From: Neurospora tetrasperma FGSC 2508
Taxonomy: Eukaryota; Ascomycota; Sordariomycetes; Sordariales; Sordariaceae
DNA: 64,000 bases
Assembly: GCF_000213175.1 (NCBI RefSeq)
Contig: NW_009799100.1
Coordinates: 2,028,503-2,092,502, forward strand
Reading direction: 5' to 3'
The translations under genes and the position numbers were made by a program. This document shows, in pieces, positions 12,401-24,804 of this stretch. A model generated the notes under the pieces. It did no database searches, was not told where the DNA came from, and saw only the letters and a program-made list of their open reading frames with translations. The first letter of the stretch is position 1. Each line of letters begins with the position of its first letter.

Positions 12401-15400
12401 CGGGAGTTCTCTTGGGTGGTTATGGTTGACTAGCCAGGCCAGTTGTATGTTGCAGATCTCGAACGTGTATGTGAATGAGGACAGGAAAACATCAACGATG
12501 TCCTGGTCTTTCTCTTCCTCCATTTCCAGATCATTGATTGCAATGCGCGGCTTAGACTGGCGGAGCTTTCGCAGATATTCCAATTCTCTGGTTGTATCAA
12601 GATCTTTGATCTTGTCCCCCATGTAGCCAAGGACGTCGACAACTGTTGAGATTGTGTCAGGCGAAAGATTGATATGAAAGGCGTCACTCTTGACGTTGAA
12701 CAGCCTCTGCTCCTTTCCGTCATCGTCATGCTTTGACGAGGCGGTTATAAGAGCCCCGAAGCCGAGATTTCCACACGATCTCATGGATTCAGCATCACCC
12801 TTCTGGATCTCGAAAGCAACTTCTCGGATGTTGACATGAAACTCGGGATATGCCAGGAGTGGCCCTTGTTGTTCCACTCGATTGGACGTACCAAGGTGGA
12901 TCTTGTCGAGCTTGAATGCTATATGAGCAAACGGTTCCACCTCCGAATGAAGTGGGCTATTCCCAAACACTCTCAGGCCGGCAAAGGTCAGGTTTATAGC
13001 ATAGACTAACAACTTTGACTCTGCTTGAGGGGCTCCAGAAGATGAGGCGCGTATATCAGAGGCAGGATTGCTTCCGGTTATTTCCTTTGCATGTTCCTGG
13101 ATGGCTTTGCCTTGCTGCTGCAGCTCAGTGATAGCACTCGAAACCTCAGGGCGGTTCAACGCCGACAGAAAACTGTATACTGCTGATGCATCCAGTTCTA
13201 CCAGCTCCAGAGACGCAAAAACAGTCACCGAATGTTCACTGTCGGTCGTATGGTTCCTGATCTGCCCGTTTGTCGGTGGAATTTGTAGCAGAGATATCCG
13301 TTTTGTAACGTTGTTCATCCTTGTCCTTATCTCATGGGAGTTCTCCTTGATATCAAAGTCAAAGATGATTTCCTTGCCAAAATGCGCCGCCATCGCTCCT
13401 CGCGCAACAGTTCCATTGATAGTATATGTCAGTGAACGGAGCAATGGTATGCTGATCGTATATTGGTCCATAAACATAGCAACGTTCACCCTGAAGGCAG
13501 AAAGCCGATCAACGATCTTGGGCGCTGAAGCAGAGGGGGCCGAGGAAGAAACCTTTTTGGTGAGCTTGTAAATCTTGGTAACCTCATCTCGTACGACGAG
13601 GTCTAAGAGTTCTGTGATATAAACCGGGTCTTGCTTGACAACGAAGCTGAGATGGTGGCTGCTTGCTGTTGCCTTGATGGTATGACTGTCGACCGTTTGT
13701 GACTTCTTAAGTTCGTGTGAGACAAAAACGCTAGGTCTTTGTAGGACAAGCTTTGCAACTCCTTCAGAATGACTTCGAAGACTTGAAATTACGGAATCGC
13801 AGTTGAAGATCATGTTTGTATCCATTTTCTCCGCTTGCCCAAGCTGTAAGAGTAACGATGCACTCAGCCCACTCCCTATAGAGGATGTATGCAGGTTGAT
13901 GGTTTCCAGAGCGATGGACCCGTGGCCGATGGCCAACACGCAATGAATGGTATGATCCTCGGTCTTCTTAGTGGAAGGAAAAGAGGCCGTCTTCTGAGCA
14001 GTTGATGGTTTGGACTCAAGTTTGTCTACCAGCTCAAGCAGTCTCGTAGCCAGTTCACACAACTCCCAATTCAGGTTTATGGCAGCGTCACTGCAGTTGA
14101 TATTTAAAATGGTTAACCGCCCTACGGTTTCGGCATTCCTGGCATTGGATTCGGCGTCGCTTGCCCTTCTTGTGTCAGCTCTGATCGACAGCGCGACGGC
14201 CATAATCTCGTTCTGTTTCGGCCCGGGATCTAGAATGAACTGTATTTGCTTGATCTTGACTACAGCGAGAGTCGGCTTTTCCTTGGTTGGCCCCGGATCA
14301 GTTTCGGCCGGGCCGAAGATCGTGTTCATAAGCGGATTGTCCGAAATGTTGCCCAAATCCCAACTACGCCATTTCTCAAACGATGCAGTGACTTCTTGTC
14401 GTAGGTTGGCCGAAGGGATCTGAGTTTTGTCGAGACACGTATACCCCAGTTGCTCCTTTTCCCATTGGGATTGAACTGCCCACATCTGCCGTAGTCGCAT
14501 AACAAGCTTCCAGCAATCGAAGGACCTCAAATGTTCAGGCGCAGAACGAAGAATGGCAGAAGGCCGAACCAAAAACCCAGGGTCAGGGGCGCCTTGGCTG
14601 TTTTCTATGAGCCGCTTGACGAGATTTTTGGGCATATTCTCTTCATAAGTTGACTTCTCGTTGAAGAGCCTGCCGAAATTGGAAGCCAGGACGCTTGTGC
14701 GGTGTATCAAGGACGCGAGATAATCAATCTTTTCCGAAGACGTAGAGCTCGTGATCGTGCCTACATCCACGTCCAGGTACGTGATATCGCGAGTCCCCAT
14801 CGAGATCATGATGTTTTCAACCGAAGCTCGAACAGCGGCTGGGGAATTGAAGGCGTCATGATATCTTTCCGCTGCTGAAGCTTCTATTGATTGTAACCGG
14901 AGATGGAACGAGGTGCGTGTCTTCTTGGACTCAGGCTCAAACGCATCTTGCCAGTGTGTTTCTGATCGAGATGCTAATGCGAGTCTGGTTATCGAAAGAT
15001 TATACTGGTCTTCCTCCTCGCCGGCCGGATCAGAATCAAATGGGTTGGCGAAACGAATGTCGGCCCGCGGTATCTTGATAAGGATGTCTTGGACATGACC
15101 TTTCATCTTCTGATCTCTTTGCATACCAAAAATGGCTTTCATAGAGTCTGATTGTATGCTGTCCAAAATATCTTCCGGATCTGAAGGGTGGAGCGATGAG
15201 AGCAAAGTGACAACGCGTCGCAGTGCGGTAGGATTGCAGATTGCCTTCACACCCAAAGGCATCTCCAGAATAATGCTCGAGTAAGCACAATCCTCCTGGA
15301 TAGAATCCGGGTCAATATCCCCCAAGTCAAAGGTAAGAGAGTTACGCTCAGCTTCGCTTCCCTCATCCCTCTCGACGCTCAGTTTTGCCGCATCCTTGAA

Positions 15401-18400
15401 ATTCATCTTCATATTTTCCAACGGGAAATATGGTGCAAAATACTGGCTCGAAAATGCTACTGTGTTGTGCATGAGATCTTGCCGCTCAGCGTTGTCACCG
15501 AAAGTACTGTAATAGCCGGAGTGGCGGGTAGAGGGCGAAATATCTCTGATGTGTCCGCCGCTACCACGAGATTGACGACCATAGGATGCGAACGGCGAAG
15601 GGCGATCTGCTTGCTTCACCCTCACACTCGAGCGTCTCGAGCGAGGTCTAACCACACTGCTCTTGCTCGTGGAAGAAAGGAACGAACTTTTGTGTCGTAG
15701 GCTCCTAGATTGCTTAGAGGTTGCGCCTGAATATGTTGTTATCCTGTCAGACTCAACCTCATTCGCCTTGGTAGGGATCGGCATCGGTGGAACGCTCTGA
15801 GAAGGAGGATCTACGATGTCTGGGATAAAATCTTCTGGCGCCTCTGAAAGAAGAAGAAACGGCGTTCTTTGGGTCCTTTGGTCCTCCCGACGAATAAATT
15901 CTTGCTGCCGACTCTTCTGATTCGTGAAGTCATGTTTTCTCCCAATAATAGCCAATGCCACGCTTGTTTCCAAAATCGCGTCAGTTTCAATAGGATGGTT
16001 AGCTCGCATTTTGTGTCTTGCGGCATGCTCGGCATTGATGCAAGAGACCTTGACGTTGGGAATCTTGATATTGGCTCGTGTGGAATAATGGGACCGTGCC
16101 CAATCGTTGAAATCAACATTGATAGACCCAGTTGAAAGAAGAAAAGCAGCGTCTTCGACATGGAGCCACATGCCCACCGACTGGACATAGAGACGAAGAA
16201 ATGTGACGTCGTAAAGGACGATTGAAGCGGCGGAAATCAACGCATTCTCGTCATCATCGAAGGAGAACCCAAAGGCGCTTCCGCCCCTGACCAGCGTCGT
16301 CAAAAACTCAATAGTACACTCGCCGGTAATGGCCCCAACTGAGAGATCCCAGTTGCATAGGTACGTTGGCTCAGCAGGGGGGAGCCCAAAGAGTCGGTGC
16401 CCATAGACATGGATGCCATCTATGAACAGTTGTGTGTTGGAGCCAGTGGTACTCTTTGGTGTGTCTAGGCCCGAAGAATCTGAACTGCCCAGCGACAGTT
16501 GGAGAGGTGCCACCTCCAAGTCCATTTCCATGTAGTAATTTGTGAACCGCAAATCAGCCCCGAAAGAAGCTGTGTCAATCAGGACGTGACGAGTTGAAGA
16601 ATACAGATTCGCCGGTATCAGAATCTTTGGCTCGTCGCACTTGATGCTTAAGATGACATCCAAATCGCTCGACTTTTTATGGGGCGGCTTGTTTGTAGGC
16701 TCAGCATCGGGGTTCTGATCCTTCAAGCGTAGCATATCCTGATGCTCGTCCAAGGTCTTGAAGTGAACATCCTCGCCAAAGTAATTGTCTTTGATCTTCA
16801 TAGCGTAGCGCACAGTAAAGCCGTAGACACGCGCAAATAGAGATTTCGTACCGAAGTTCAACAAGAGTGTATCTGTATTTGCTGGCGAGGTTATCGTATG
16901 GTAGTGATAAGCGCCATCAACCACCATATTGTCCAGCCGTCCAACTTCCTTGGTGTCCAGGAATGACGCTTGGGTATTCCATGGGGGAACATGAAGGGAA
17001 ACAGAAGCGGTACTAGCAGTGATGTTGAAAGGAATGGCGTTCTTGTTCGGTCTATAGCTGTCAATCGGGATAGTCAATTTGGACTGAAGCAATGGGCTGG
17101 CAACGATGAAGTACGTGTTATCGTCTAGGTCGGTAGGGTTGTTGACAATGTTTGCGTCGTTGAGGTTTAGATACAGTCGGAGGTTTTGCATGTGCAGCTC
17201 AACATGGTACTTGAAGGGGGTAAAGACAAGATATTCAGGCGGCGGCCCGCTTGCCCAGTCACCAACTAAATCAGTCAGGAGGAAGACGTGGTCACGCAAG
17301 ATGAAGAGGTCCAGATCACTGCTGATGATTTTGAAACGCCATTCACGAAGCGCGTTCCAGCCCAACGGAGTAGAAAGATCGCAAGATATCTGTTGCTTCC
17401 CTGATTTCCAAAGCAGTTCATGGTTAATGCTGCTCGAGATTTCAGTGCTCGGCAACTCCAGGATGAGCTGGTTTGAAAACCCTGCCGCGCCAGCTACCAT
17501 ATCCATGGTATACGACATAGTCGCGTCTTTGGCAACTTTGATATCAAGCCATCCATACGGTCGTTGATGGATGGTGGCAGGCTGCTCTGCCTTCTTGGGC
17601 CGACCGCGGTGCTTACGTGTCTGAGGTTCGGGTGGTGGCTTAGCGGCAGGCTCTTTGTCCTTCCATTTCCAATTTTTGGACTCCTCCCGTACGGGAACTC
17701 GGAGAGTGACTGTGTCTTCGAACTCAACATAAAAGTTAAACTTGGTGGGAACACGATACGCGCCCACAGGCAATCGTGTTGCCGGAGTTGCATCTTTGCA
17801 AAGATTCGGAACAAAAGTGCGTTGGAGATCTGCTCGTTGTCTGTCCGCCCATGGACCATAGTTGATGGAACCCCCTTTGACCGAGAGTTGTATAGACCAT
17901 GCTGGCGGCTCCTCGCCATTAATGTTTTGTGAGGGCGCTGTCGCTTTTTCGCCTGGGATAGTGTGAGCACGCCGGACTTTGCCTACAACATCCCACAGGA
18001 TGGTGAGCGTCGCTTCGGGGCTGTCTAAGATGGTCGATACCGCTGCGTATTCCGACAAGGCCCAGCCCGGTCTCATACCGCCAATATCGTGGGTCTTGCT
18101 ATCGAGGTATCGCGACAGCCCTTGCCAGTTGTTTGGATTTGAGGTTGATATATGGCTAGCTGTGCTTCTGATATCCCTCTCTGCATCCAAAGGGAGGGAT
18201 TCTACAGACCTATTTCGCCGCAAAGGCACGATGCGACGAAGCCGGTGAAGACCTCCCATCAACCTGCGCACTTGCTGTTTGAGGAAGGGCCTATGATGAA
18301 CAGAGATGGGATCATGTGTTGTCGTCTGCTTGTCTCGAGTGGCCCTATCTGCCTGGTCCTCCTTATAATCCAAGTTTTCCTTCATTTCGATCACGGGGTG

Positions 18401-19436
18401 ATTGAACTTGAAACGGAAGATTTGACGGTACGGATCTGGGGTTGCTGTTGCTGAAGCATCAACTTCCCCTTCCATGGACTCAGTCTTGACAATCAAGATG
18501 GCTTTCGTGTTTTCGTTTCCCATCACCATAGCTGCTTTAGTGCACTCCAACTGCAATGGTAGCATCTGCAAGAACAAAGGGAGCTCATGCGAGAATTGTC
18601 CGTCCCGCTCATGATCCTCCTCGTCCTCAGAATCGAAAGAAGCCATCGTGGACGCGCGCCCAGTACTGCTATCCCGGATTGGTCGCCCATTTCTGTATTG
18701 GGTGGCGTTCGATCTCTGCGTCTGCTCCGACTTTCTCAGCGTCTCACGCTTGTTGGGCCGGCGCTTTCGTGTGTTGCCCGACTCATGGGTTCCTGCACCG
18801 TCACCTGCCCCGGCAGGCTCTGTCCCCGAAGCAGCCGGGACCGCATCCTCCTGTAGATCCGTCAAGCCAGACAGAATCGAATCATAAGCCGGACTACGAT
18901 TGTAGATGAACCATTCTAGGCCAGACAGACAAACACTGATGCGGCAAGGAAGTTTGGGTGTCGGCAGCTGTTCAGTGATGGGATCGGCGTCGGAACCGCT
19001 ATCGGTCTCGTTATGCCCTCGTGCGTCCTTCGCCGAGATCTTGACGCCCCGTACTCTGCGCAGCCAGTATTTCCATGTTATGTAACCATTCTGGACCAGT
19101 ATTGTTTCGTTTGCGCCGTGGTACCGAAGGCCAGTAAAGAACACGCGACCGCCGAGTAGAGAGATCTGGAGAGCTTGGATGTCGATGTAGACTTTGTACT
19201 GATGCCATGTCCATGTCCGCAATGCCCACGACACCAGAGACGCAAAGACTCTGTTAAAATAAAGGAGGGAGAATATTGATAATGCGCCGCATATGATGAG
19301 AGATCCCAAGAACAGGCTGTGAAGTTGGTCCGGCCAGGATTAGCAACAAGCGTAACGCATAACTGTCTGTCCGGCCTGGAGTCACTCACCCATTGAACCC
19401 CCCTTGGTCGTCAAAGAAGTTGTTTCGGATGGCCAT
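9434..19436 (-). CDS. csf1: Csf1, giant bridge-like lipid transfer protein
   Basis: Two exons: 19436-19390 (47 nt, beginning MAIRNNFF) and 19316-9434, giving 3309 residues. The first ATG inside the large exon lies far into the protein. Adding the short upstream exon through a GTGAGT donor restores an in-phase start and the join GGFNGLFLGSL. One membrane span (about residues 17-36) anchors the N terminus and is followed by the chorein-like start QALQISLLGGRVFF and NGYITWKYWLRRV, which matches yeast Csf1 (2958 aa) and animal BLTP1/Tweek. These proteins form a long hydrophobic groove that moves lipids between the ER and other membranes; in yeast Csf1 is needed for growth in the cold and affects lipid homeostasis. 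Low-complexity basic and Ser-rich stretches occur near residues 160-220, 1200-1300 and the C terminus. The 9.9 kb exon is uninterrupted. It is divergent from the TMEM184 gene. Confidence 0.95.
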
Positions 19437-20492
19437 TGTGTTTGAATATCAAGTCGCCAGACGTAGAGAAGTACTTCTCCGGCCAACATTCAACGTGGAT
19501 TGGACAGTTTCCGTATGCGCCGTGTATTCATGCCACTCTTCATGGTGCCGCTTGAAAGCAAATCGAAAGAAGGCAAGATGTTGCGAAGAGGTCGACGTCG
19601 CCGCACGTCAACTAAAGAAAAGAGAGCGCAGGAGCAAGCGACGACATGTCAAAGTTCACCAACCTTAAGATAGTGGGAGCTGTCACAGGTTGACAATCGC
19701 AAGTGGTGGTACGTGGTACCTGCCTTGCTAGGATGGCGGACATAGAATTGCAGGTCGCTCCCAATTCCAACCTGAAGTCAATTTTAGGGGCGCGCTCTTG
19801 GAATTGGATAGAGCGACTGGAGCTGTGTACTTACTGCATAATAGTACACTATCTCTTAAGAGCGAGACGAACCTTGATGGGTAGGGGGGTTTGTCTGATT
19901 CCCGTCGAGTATAGACACTGTATGGATTATCTAACTCACCCACTTTGTCCTGTCTTTAGAGATCGGCAAGACAGTGCAGAACTTAGTATGCACAGTTGTT
20001 TCAAAACCCAGACCCCGTCGGTACTCTGGCATTCCAAGTTACGGTTCCCAACGGCAATGGGGTGCCAAATACCCTAGCCGCCTGGGCTACAGGGCAGCGG
20101 CGGCCTTAGTACCTAGCGTAGGTAGCCCAGGTGTGTACATGTTGTAGATGCCCGCCCACAGCCCAGCGTCATGCATGGCCTGCGGGCTCCTCCGACCGTC
20201 ATCGTCACCTCCCCTCCCGATTGCCCAGACCACGAGACGCCGGGCCAACTACGACCTCCATCCCACCCAGATACCTATCTTTACGTCGGTGACATCGCGA
20301 TCCCATTACCACCGTTAGGCTGCACCTTTTCCAGGTGCAATACCAGTACTTCTTCGCTCCACCATGCCGGCGCAACATGCCATAGGTTGAACGGCTTTTA
20401 CTCTACTTGCGATCAATAAGGCGTTGCCGCGCAGCTTTCGGGCCCCAAGTTCCGTCCAGATACCTCGTTGCCAGGATCCCGAGACAGAAAAC
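19437..20492. other. Divergent promoter region between csf1 and the TMEM184-like gene
   Basis: 1056 bases between two start codons facing away from each other. There are no supported genes, and no strong TATA box was seen on either side. It contains short variants of a CCTAGG/TAGGTA-type motif near 20110-20130 that recurs elsewhere in the window. Confidence 0.55.
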
Positions 20493-22557
20493 ATGGGAGG
20501 CACCGGCCAAAAGCTCGCCGATGTGGCAACCATAGTCGGAGGCGTCGCGTCTATTGTCGCGACTCTGCTCTCCATGGTGTATGTCTACCCTACAGATCCG
20601 CATCGTGTCGCAGCTTCAACCTGAAATATCATGCTGACCAAGCTCTGTAACAGGTCAATATGGCTCCAAACGTGAGTTGCCCACCCATCGCCCGTGTCGC
20701 GAACGTCTTGCTCATCCAAGTTCGGCCATTGATATTCAGCAGTAAAAACTATCGCAAGCCGCTTTTGCAACGTTATGTTGTACGGATCCTCCTCATGTGA
20801 GTTTACATGTTATCACCCTGTGGGACTGCTCTGTGGGCGGAATTCCTGATCATTCTCCATCTTCAGGGTTCCAATATACTCGATCGCCTCATGGACTAGC
20901 ATGGTTTCACGGACCGCAGCAGCCTTTGTCGACCCCATCAGAGACATATACGAGGCTTTCACCATCTACACATTCTTCCAGCTGTTAATCAACTACTTGG
21001 GCGGAGAACGAGCCCTCATTATCATGACCCATGGTCGCGAGCCGATCCATCATCTCTGGCCGATGAACCACGTCCTCCCTCAAGTTGATATTTCCGATCC
21101 GCATACCTTCCTCGCCATAAAGCGGGGCATCTTGCAATATGCATGGATGAAGCCAGTTTTGGCCTTAGCGGCTGTTATCATGAAAGCAACTGGGAGCTAC
21201 CATGAGGGAGACATCAAACTTAACTCGGGCTATTTTTGGAGCGGCATTATCTACAACATCAGCGTCACAGTCAGCTTGTACTGTTTGGGCTTGTTCTGGG
21301 TATGCATGAACAACGACCTAAAGCCTTTCCGACCAATGCCCAAGTTCCTGTGTGTAAAGGCCATTATCTTTGCATCTTATTGGCAAGGCTTTGCCCTTGG
21401 AATTCTGGTGTTTCTTGGGGCTTTCCCGAATGTCGAAGGATACACACAAGACGGCCTTGCGGCAGCCATTCAGGACTTCCTCATCTGTCTCGAGATGCCA
21501 GCCTTTGCCATTGCTCACTGGTATGCCTTCTCTTGGCACGACTTTGCCGACAGCAGAGTGTCTGCCGCAAGAATGCCGGTCAAGTATGCGATGAGGGACG
21601 CCTTCGGGATTCGCGACTTGATCCAGGACTCCAAAGAAACTTTTACGGGTGACAAGTACGGTTACCGTGTCTTTGACTCGGGCGACAAGATCATGGCACA
21701 TGAGCAGTCGCGGTCGAGACTGGCCAGACTTAAGGAAGGCATGCGATATGAGCGAGGAGGCAAGGGCAAATATTGGATACCAAGACCCGACGAAATCACT
21801 CAGAACACTCCGCTGTTGGGTGCAAACGGCGGCCCGAGCAGGAGGAGCAATTCGTCCTCTCCGCACCACGATGATGCTGACGAGGTTATACTTGATCCAG
21901 AGGAAGAACAACTCTACGCAGGAGCTAGGAAACTCGAGTTTGGTGACTGGAATGTAAGGAACTGCTTCGTCGCTACATGGCACAATTAACATTGTCTGAC
22001 TTTGTTTCTAGTATCCCGTCATTACAGCCAACGAGCCGTGGAAAGATCGTTATCGATCACCTCATCCTAGTCTCTTCCAAAACACTCCCACTGGGAGCTT
22101 CTACAATCGATCATCCTCAAGTAGAAGCTCAGTGCCCACGCTTAACCCCAGGGATCCTCTCGAAAGGCGCAAGAAGGAGGCACCAGAAGGCCCTGAAGCC
22201 CTTCCCAACGACAAGAAGGGCAAAAAGAAGGCAGACCCAAATGGTCAACGGGCCACGAACTCTACCCCAGACAAGGGCATGGATCCCTTGGAGATCGCAT
22301 ATGGCCCCATGGTGGGCACGACCTCTAAACTTACAGAAGACGATTTCAGAGTCGACGATGTCAGCCCTCATCATCCGCATGGCACATCGCCCGGGCATGA
22401 CACCTCACATGATCTTGAGGATGACGGAAAAGGTACCCCGGTCACGGAAGTGTCTAACCACTGGGGTCATGCTACGGATACCGAAGGGGAAGAAGAGAGA
22501 AGCCCCCACTTTACTGTTGGTGGTGAAGAGGAGTTTCAGAACGTGTGGGGAAGGTGA
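20493..22557 (+). CDS. TMEM184/DUF300 family multi-span membrane protein
   Basis: Five exons: 20493-20578, 20654-20671, 20743-20796, 20867-21953 and 22012-22557, giving 596 residues. Exon 2 is an 18-nt microexon; only with it does the protein read MVSIWLQTKNYRKPLLQRY, a family hallmark. The N-terminal half carries about seven membrane spans, with conserved PIYSIASWTS, RDIYEAFTIYTFFQLLINYLGGE and YCLGLFW segments of the organic solute transporter alpha/TMEM184 family (PF03619). The last 250 or so residues are a polar, charged, probably disordered cytosolic tail. Known relatives include plant LAZ1 at the vacuole and animal TMEM184 and OST-alpha; the fungal role is not established. The acceptor of exon 3 is a CAGCAG tandem, so a second isoform with one extra Ser is possible. 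Confidence 0.93.
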
Positions 22558-24804
22558 CATTATCTTGCTTGAGGCGCTGTTTTTGCTTTTGAGTTTTCTC
22601 CTTTGCTTTTTCGAGCTTCCGTGTTGCAGGAATTATTTCGGTGTCGAAGAGACCGTGGTATGGATGCATACACTACGGTTACAGGTTCAATTAAGTTGTG
22701 CGGGCGTCGGACTGGCGTTGGCACAGGGCCTATTGTTTGTTTCGGTATAGCAAACCTGCAAGTAGAGCATTCGTAGACATTATCTTCATCTAAGCACACA
22801 TATGGTACTCTTGTCTTGGTGTTGCGGTGTTGACAACAAATTGACCTACCCTGTAGACATAAGTTTCTACCGCCGGTCTTTCTTTGCTTGCCCCTAGAGG
22901 AGCCCTGTTTGCTTTCTGGAGTGTCAAACGGTAAATGAGAAAAGCCAATAGCATTTGATATCTTTGCCCAGTGAAACGGTATAGTGTCCAAGACGTTTGG
23001 GAATAAACGATATACTCACGATACTTAACTCTGCTCAGTTTGGAGTCGTACCTGTTCCACTACCGATACCATGCCTCGAGCACACTCAACCGACGCCTCG
23101 AAGTGAAACGATGATCGTCAGTCTCATTGCGGGGTATAGTGACCACTATCTTTGGGATCGTATTTGGCCACTGGGAACAAGCTGACAGGAGCTCAACTTA
23201 AGCTCTGGCCACATTCATCATTGTGTAACATGAGATCTCTAAATGTATAGCCTATTACCTATTCGAACTCGCCGAGGAAGCAACAGAACGGCGTCGTGCT
23301 TGATGTTTACCGTATGGCCGGAACTACCCGATGGTAAAGCAAAATATACGTAAGTAGATAGACCAGACGTTTACCCATGTTCAAGACCTATTCGACACTT
23401 GAAGCTATCCATTTTTCGGGGCGGCAAGGGACCGTTCCATTTGGACACACCTACTGTAGTGCTAGAACTCGCAAATTCCATCTTCGCAGCGGTACTAAAT
23501 CCACTTCACTGCCTCCAGATCCCCATTAGAGTTATGTACTGTGTAGTACACCACCGATAATAAAACACGAGGGCGGAACACAGGGGGGTAAGAACCCCGG
23601 ATCCGTCGAGGTACCTAGAGTGTTGACAAGCTGTTGAGCTGGTCCGGCCGGTTTACATAGTTGTATAGCTGGATGCCAGCTTATAAGAAACAACCGTGGG
23701 CCGTTTTTAGGCGGCAGATGCAGCGTTTGTCTCTCGGGACTTGCCCGGTTGAAATTCATTAAACAATTGAACTACGATGATGATGTCTCCATCCAGCTTC
23801 CTTGTGTGTTCCTGCTCGGTTGCCACGGCGAGGATCTGAGGTGAGATTACCTCTAGGCACCTCAGTGTTGCCGCCGGGAGTTGTTGAAACCTGGAACCGC
23901 CTCATGAACCTGGCTTGAGCGGGCCAAAGCTCCGACCTCCCAGAGCAGCGGAGGTCAGTAACAGCTCGGGCAGATACCTGCCAGCTTCACTAAAACACAG
24001 CATGATGTCCCGGGGCATTGGGCGGTAGCCGGAGCTTCAGATTGCTAGCTCATCAAGCGATGAATTTTCGTATTGCCCCACAAGAACTAATTCCTCAAAG
24101 TAGCGGGTGCTTCAAAGCGACGAGCTTGCAAGATAAGCTAAACCGAAAAAGAGACACATAGGTAGTGTTCGGTCAGAAGAGTCACGATGAGATGTCATGA
24201 AGTCAATGAATGCTGCTCGGTGGTGAAGTGGTTCGGTGCAGTGGCGGCGTGGTGCATTCAGATGGAGGTTCAGGATCATCATGGACATTCACTGGCCGAC
24301 TCCGAATTGGGGGGAGGGGCAAAACAGGGCTTGACCCTCGTTAGGTGGTGAAGTCAGACATCAGGCGGTGCCGCGCACAAGAGGCCAGATACTGACCAAT
24401 CAAACAGCGGTCTGCCGTCACTCTGCCCCACTAATGCTAACCCCTCCTTCCCCTCCCCTCGCCAATAGGTTTTTGCAGTTTGCCCTCCCCGCCCACCACC
24501 AGTCCACGGCCAGTCCCACAAGTGCAATTTGGCTACACCCAGGATACAAGGTGGCCGCCCTTCGACCCTCTTTTCCGACCTGCCTTCACTGTTTTTGGTT
24601 TGCTCGTCGGGGGCTGATACCTCTACTGAGCACTAGCATTTTTGCCAAGTTGGACTGTTTTTCCCGGGATCTTGCTTTGTCAGTTCTCGGCTGGTTCGCT
24701 TGCATTTGAGTGAGGAAAAAAAATCTCGTTCTCTCGAGACTTCTTCCTTTCCACACCACGTCAAACACCCATTTTAGCAGTGTGTGTCAGACAATACCGC
24801 CAAA
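22558..24804. other. Non-coding interval upstream of eEF2
   Basis: Begins with the 3' UTR of the TMEM184-like gene and ends with the eEF2 promoter and leader; the last 400 bases are C/T-rich, as expected for a highly expressed fungal gene. Short frames in between (for example 22560-22991 minus and 23532-23759 minus) show no family features. No RNA gene was recognised. Confidence 0.55.

Noticed and set aside
22560-22991. 143-codon minus-strand frame after the TMEM184-like gene
   Set aside because: Lies over the likely 3' UTR, with random-looking composition and no start context or homology.
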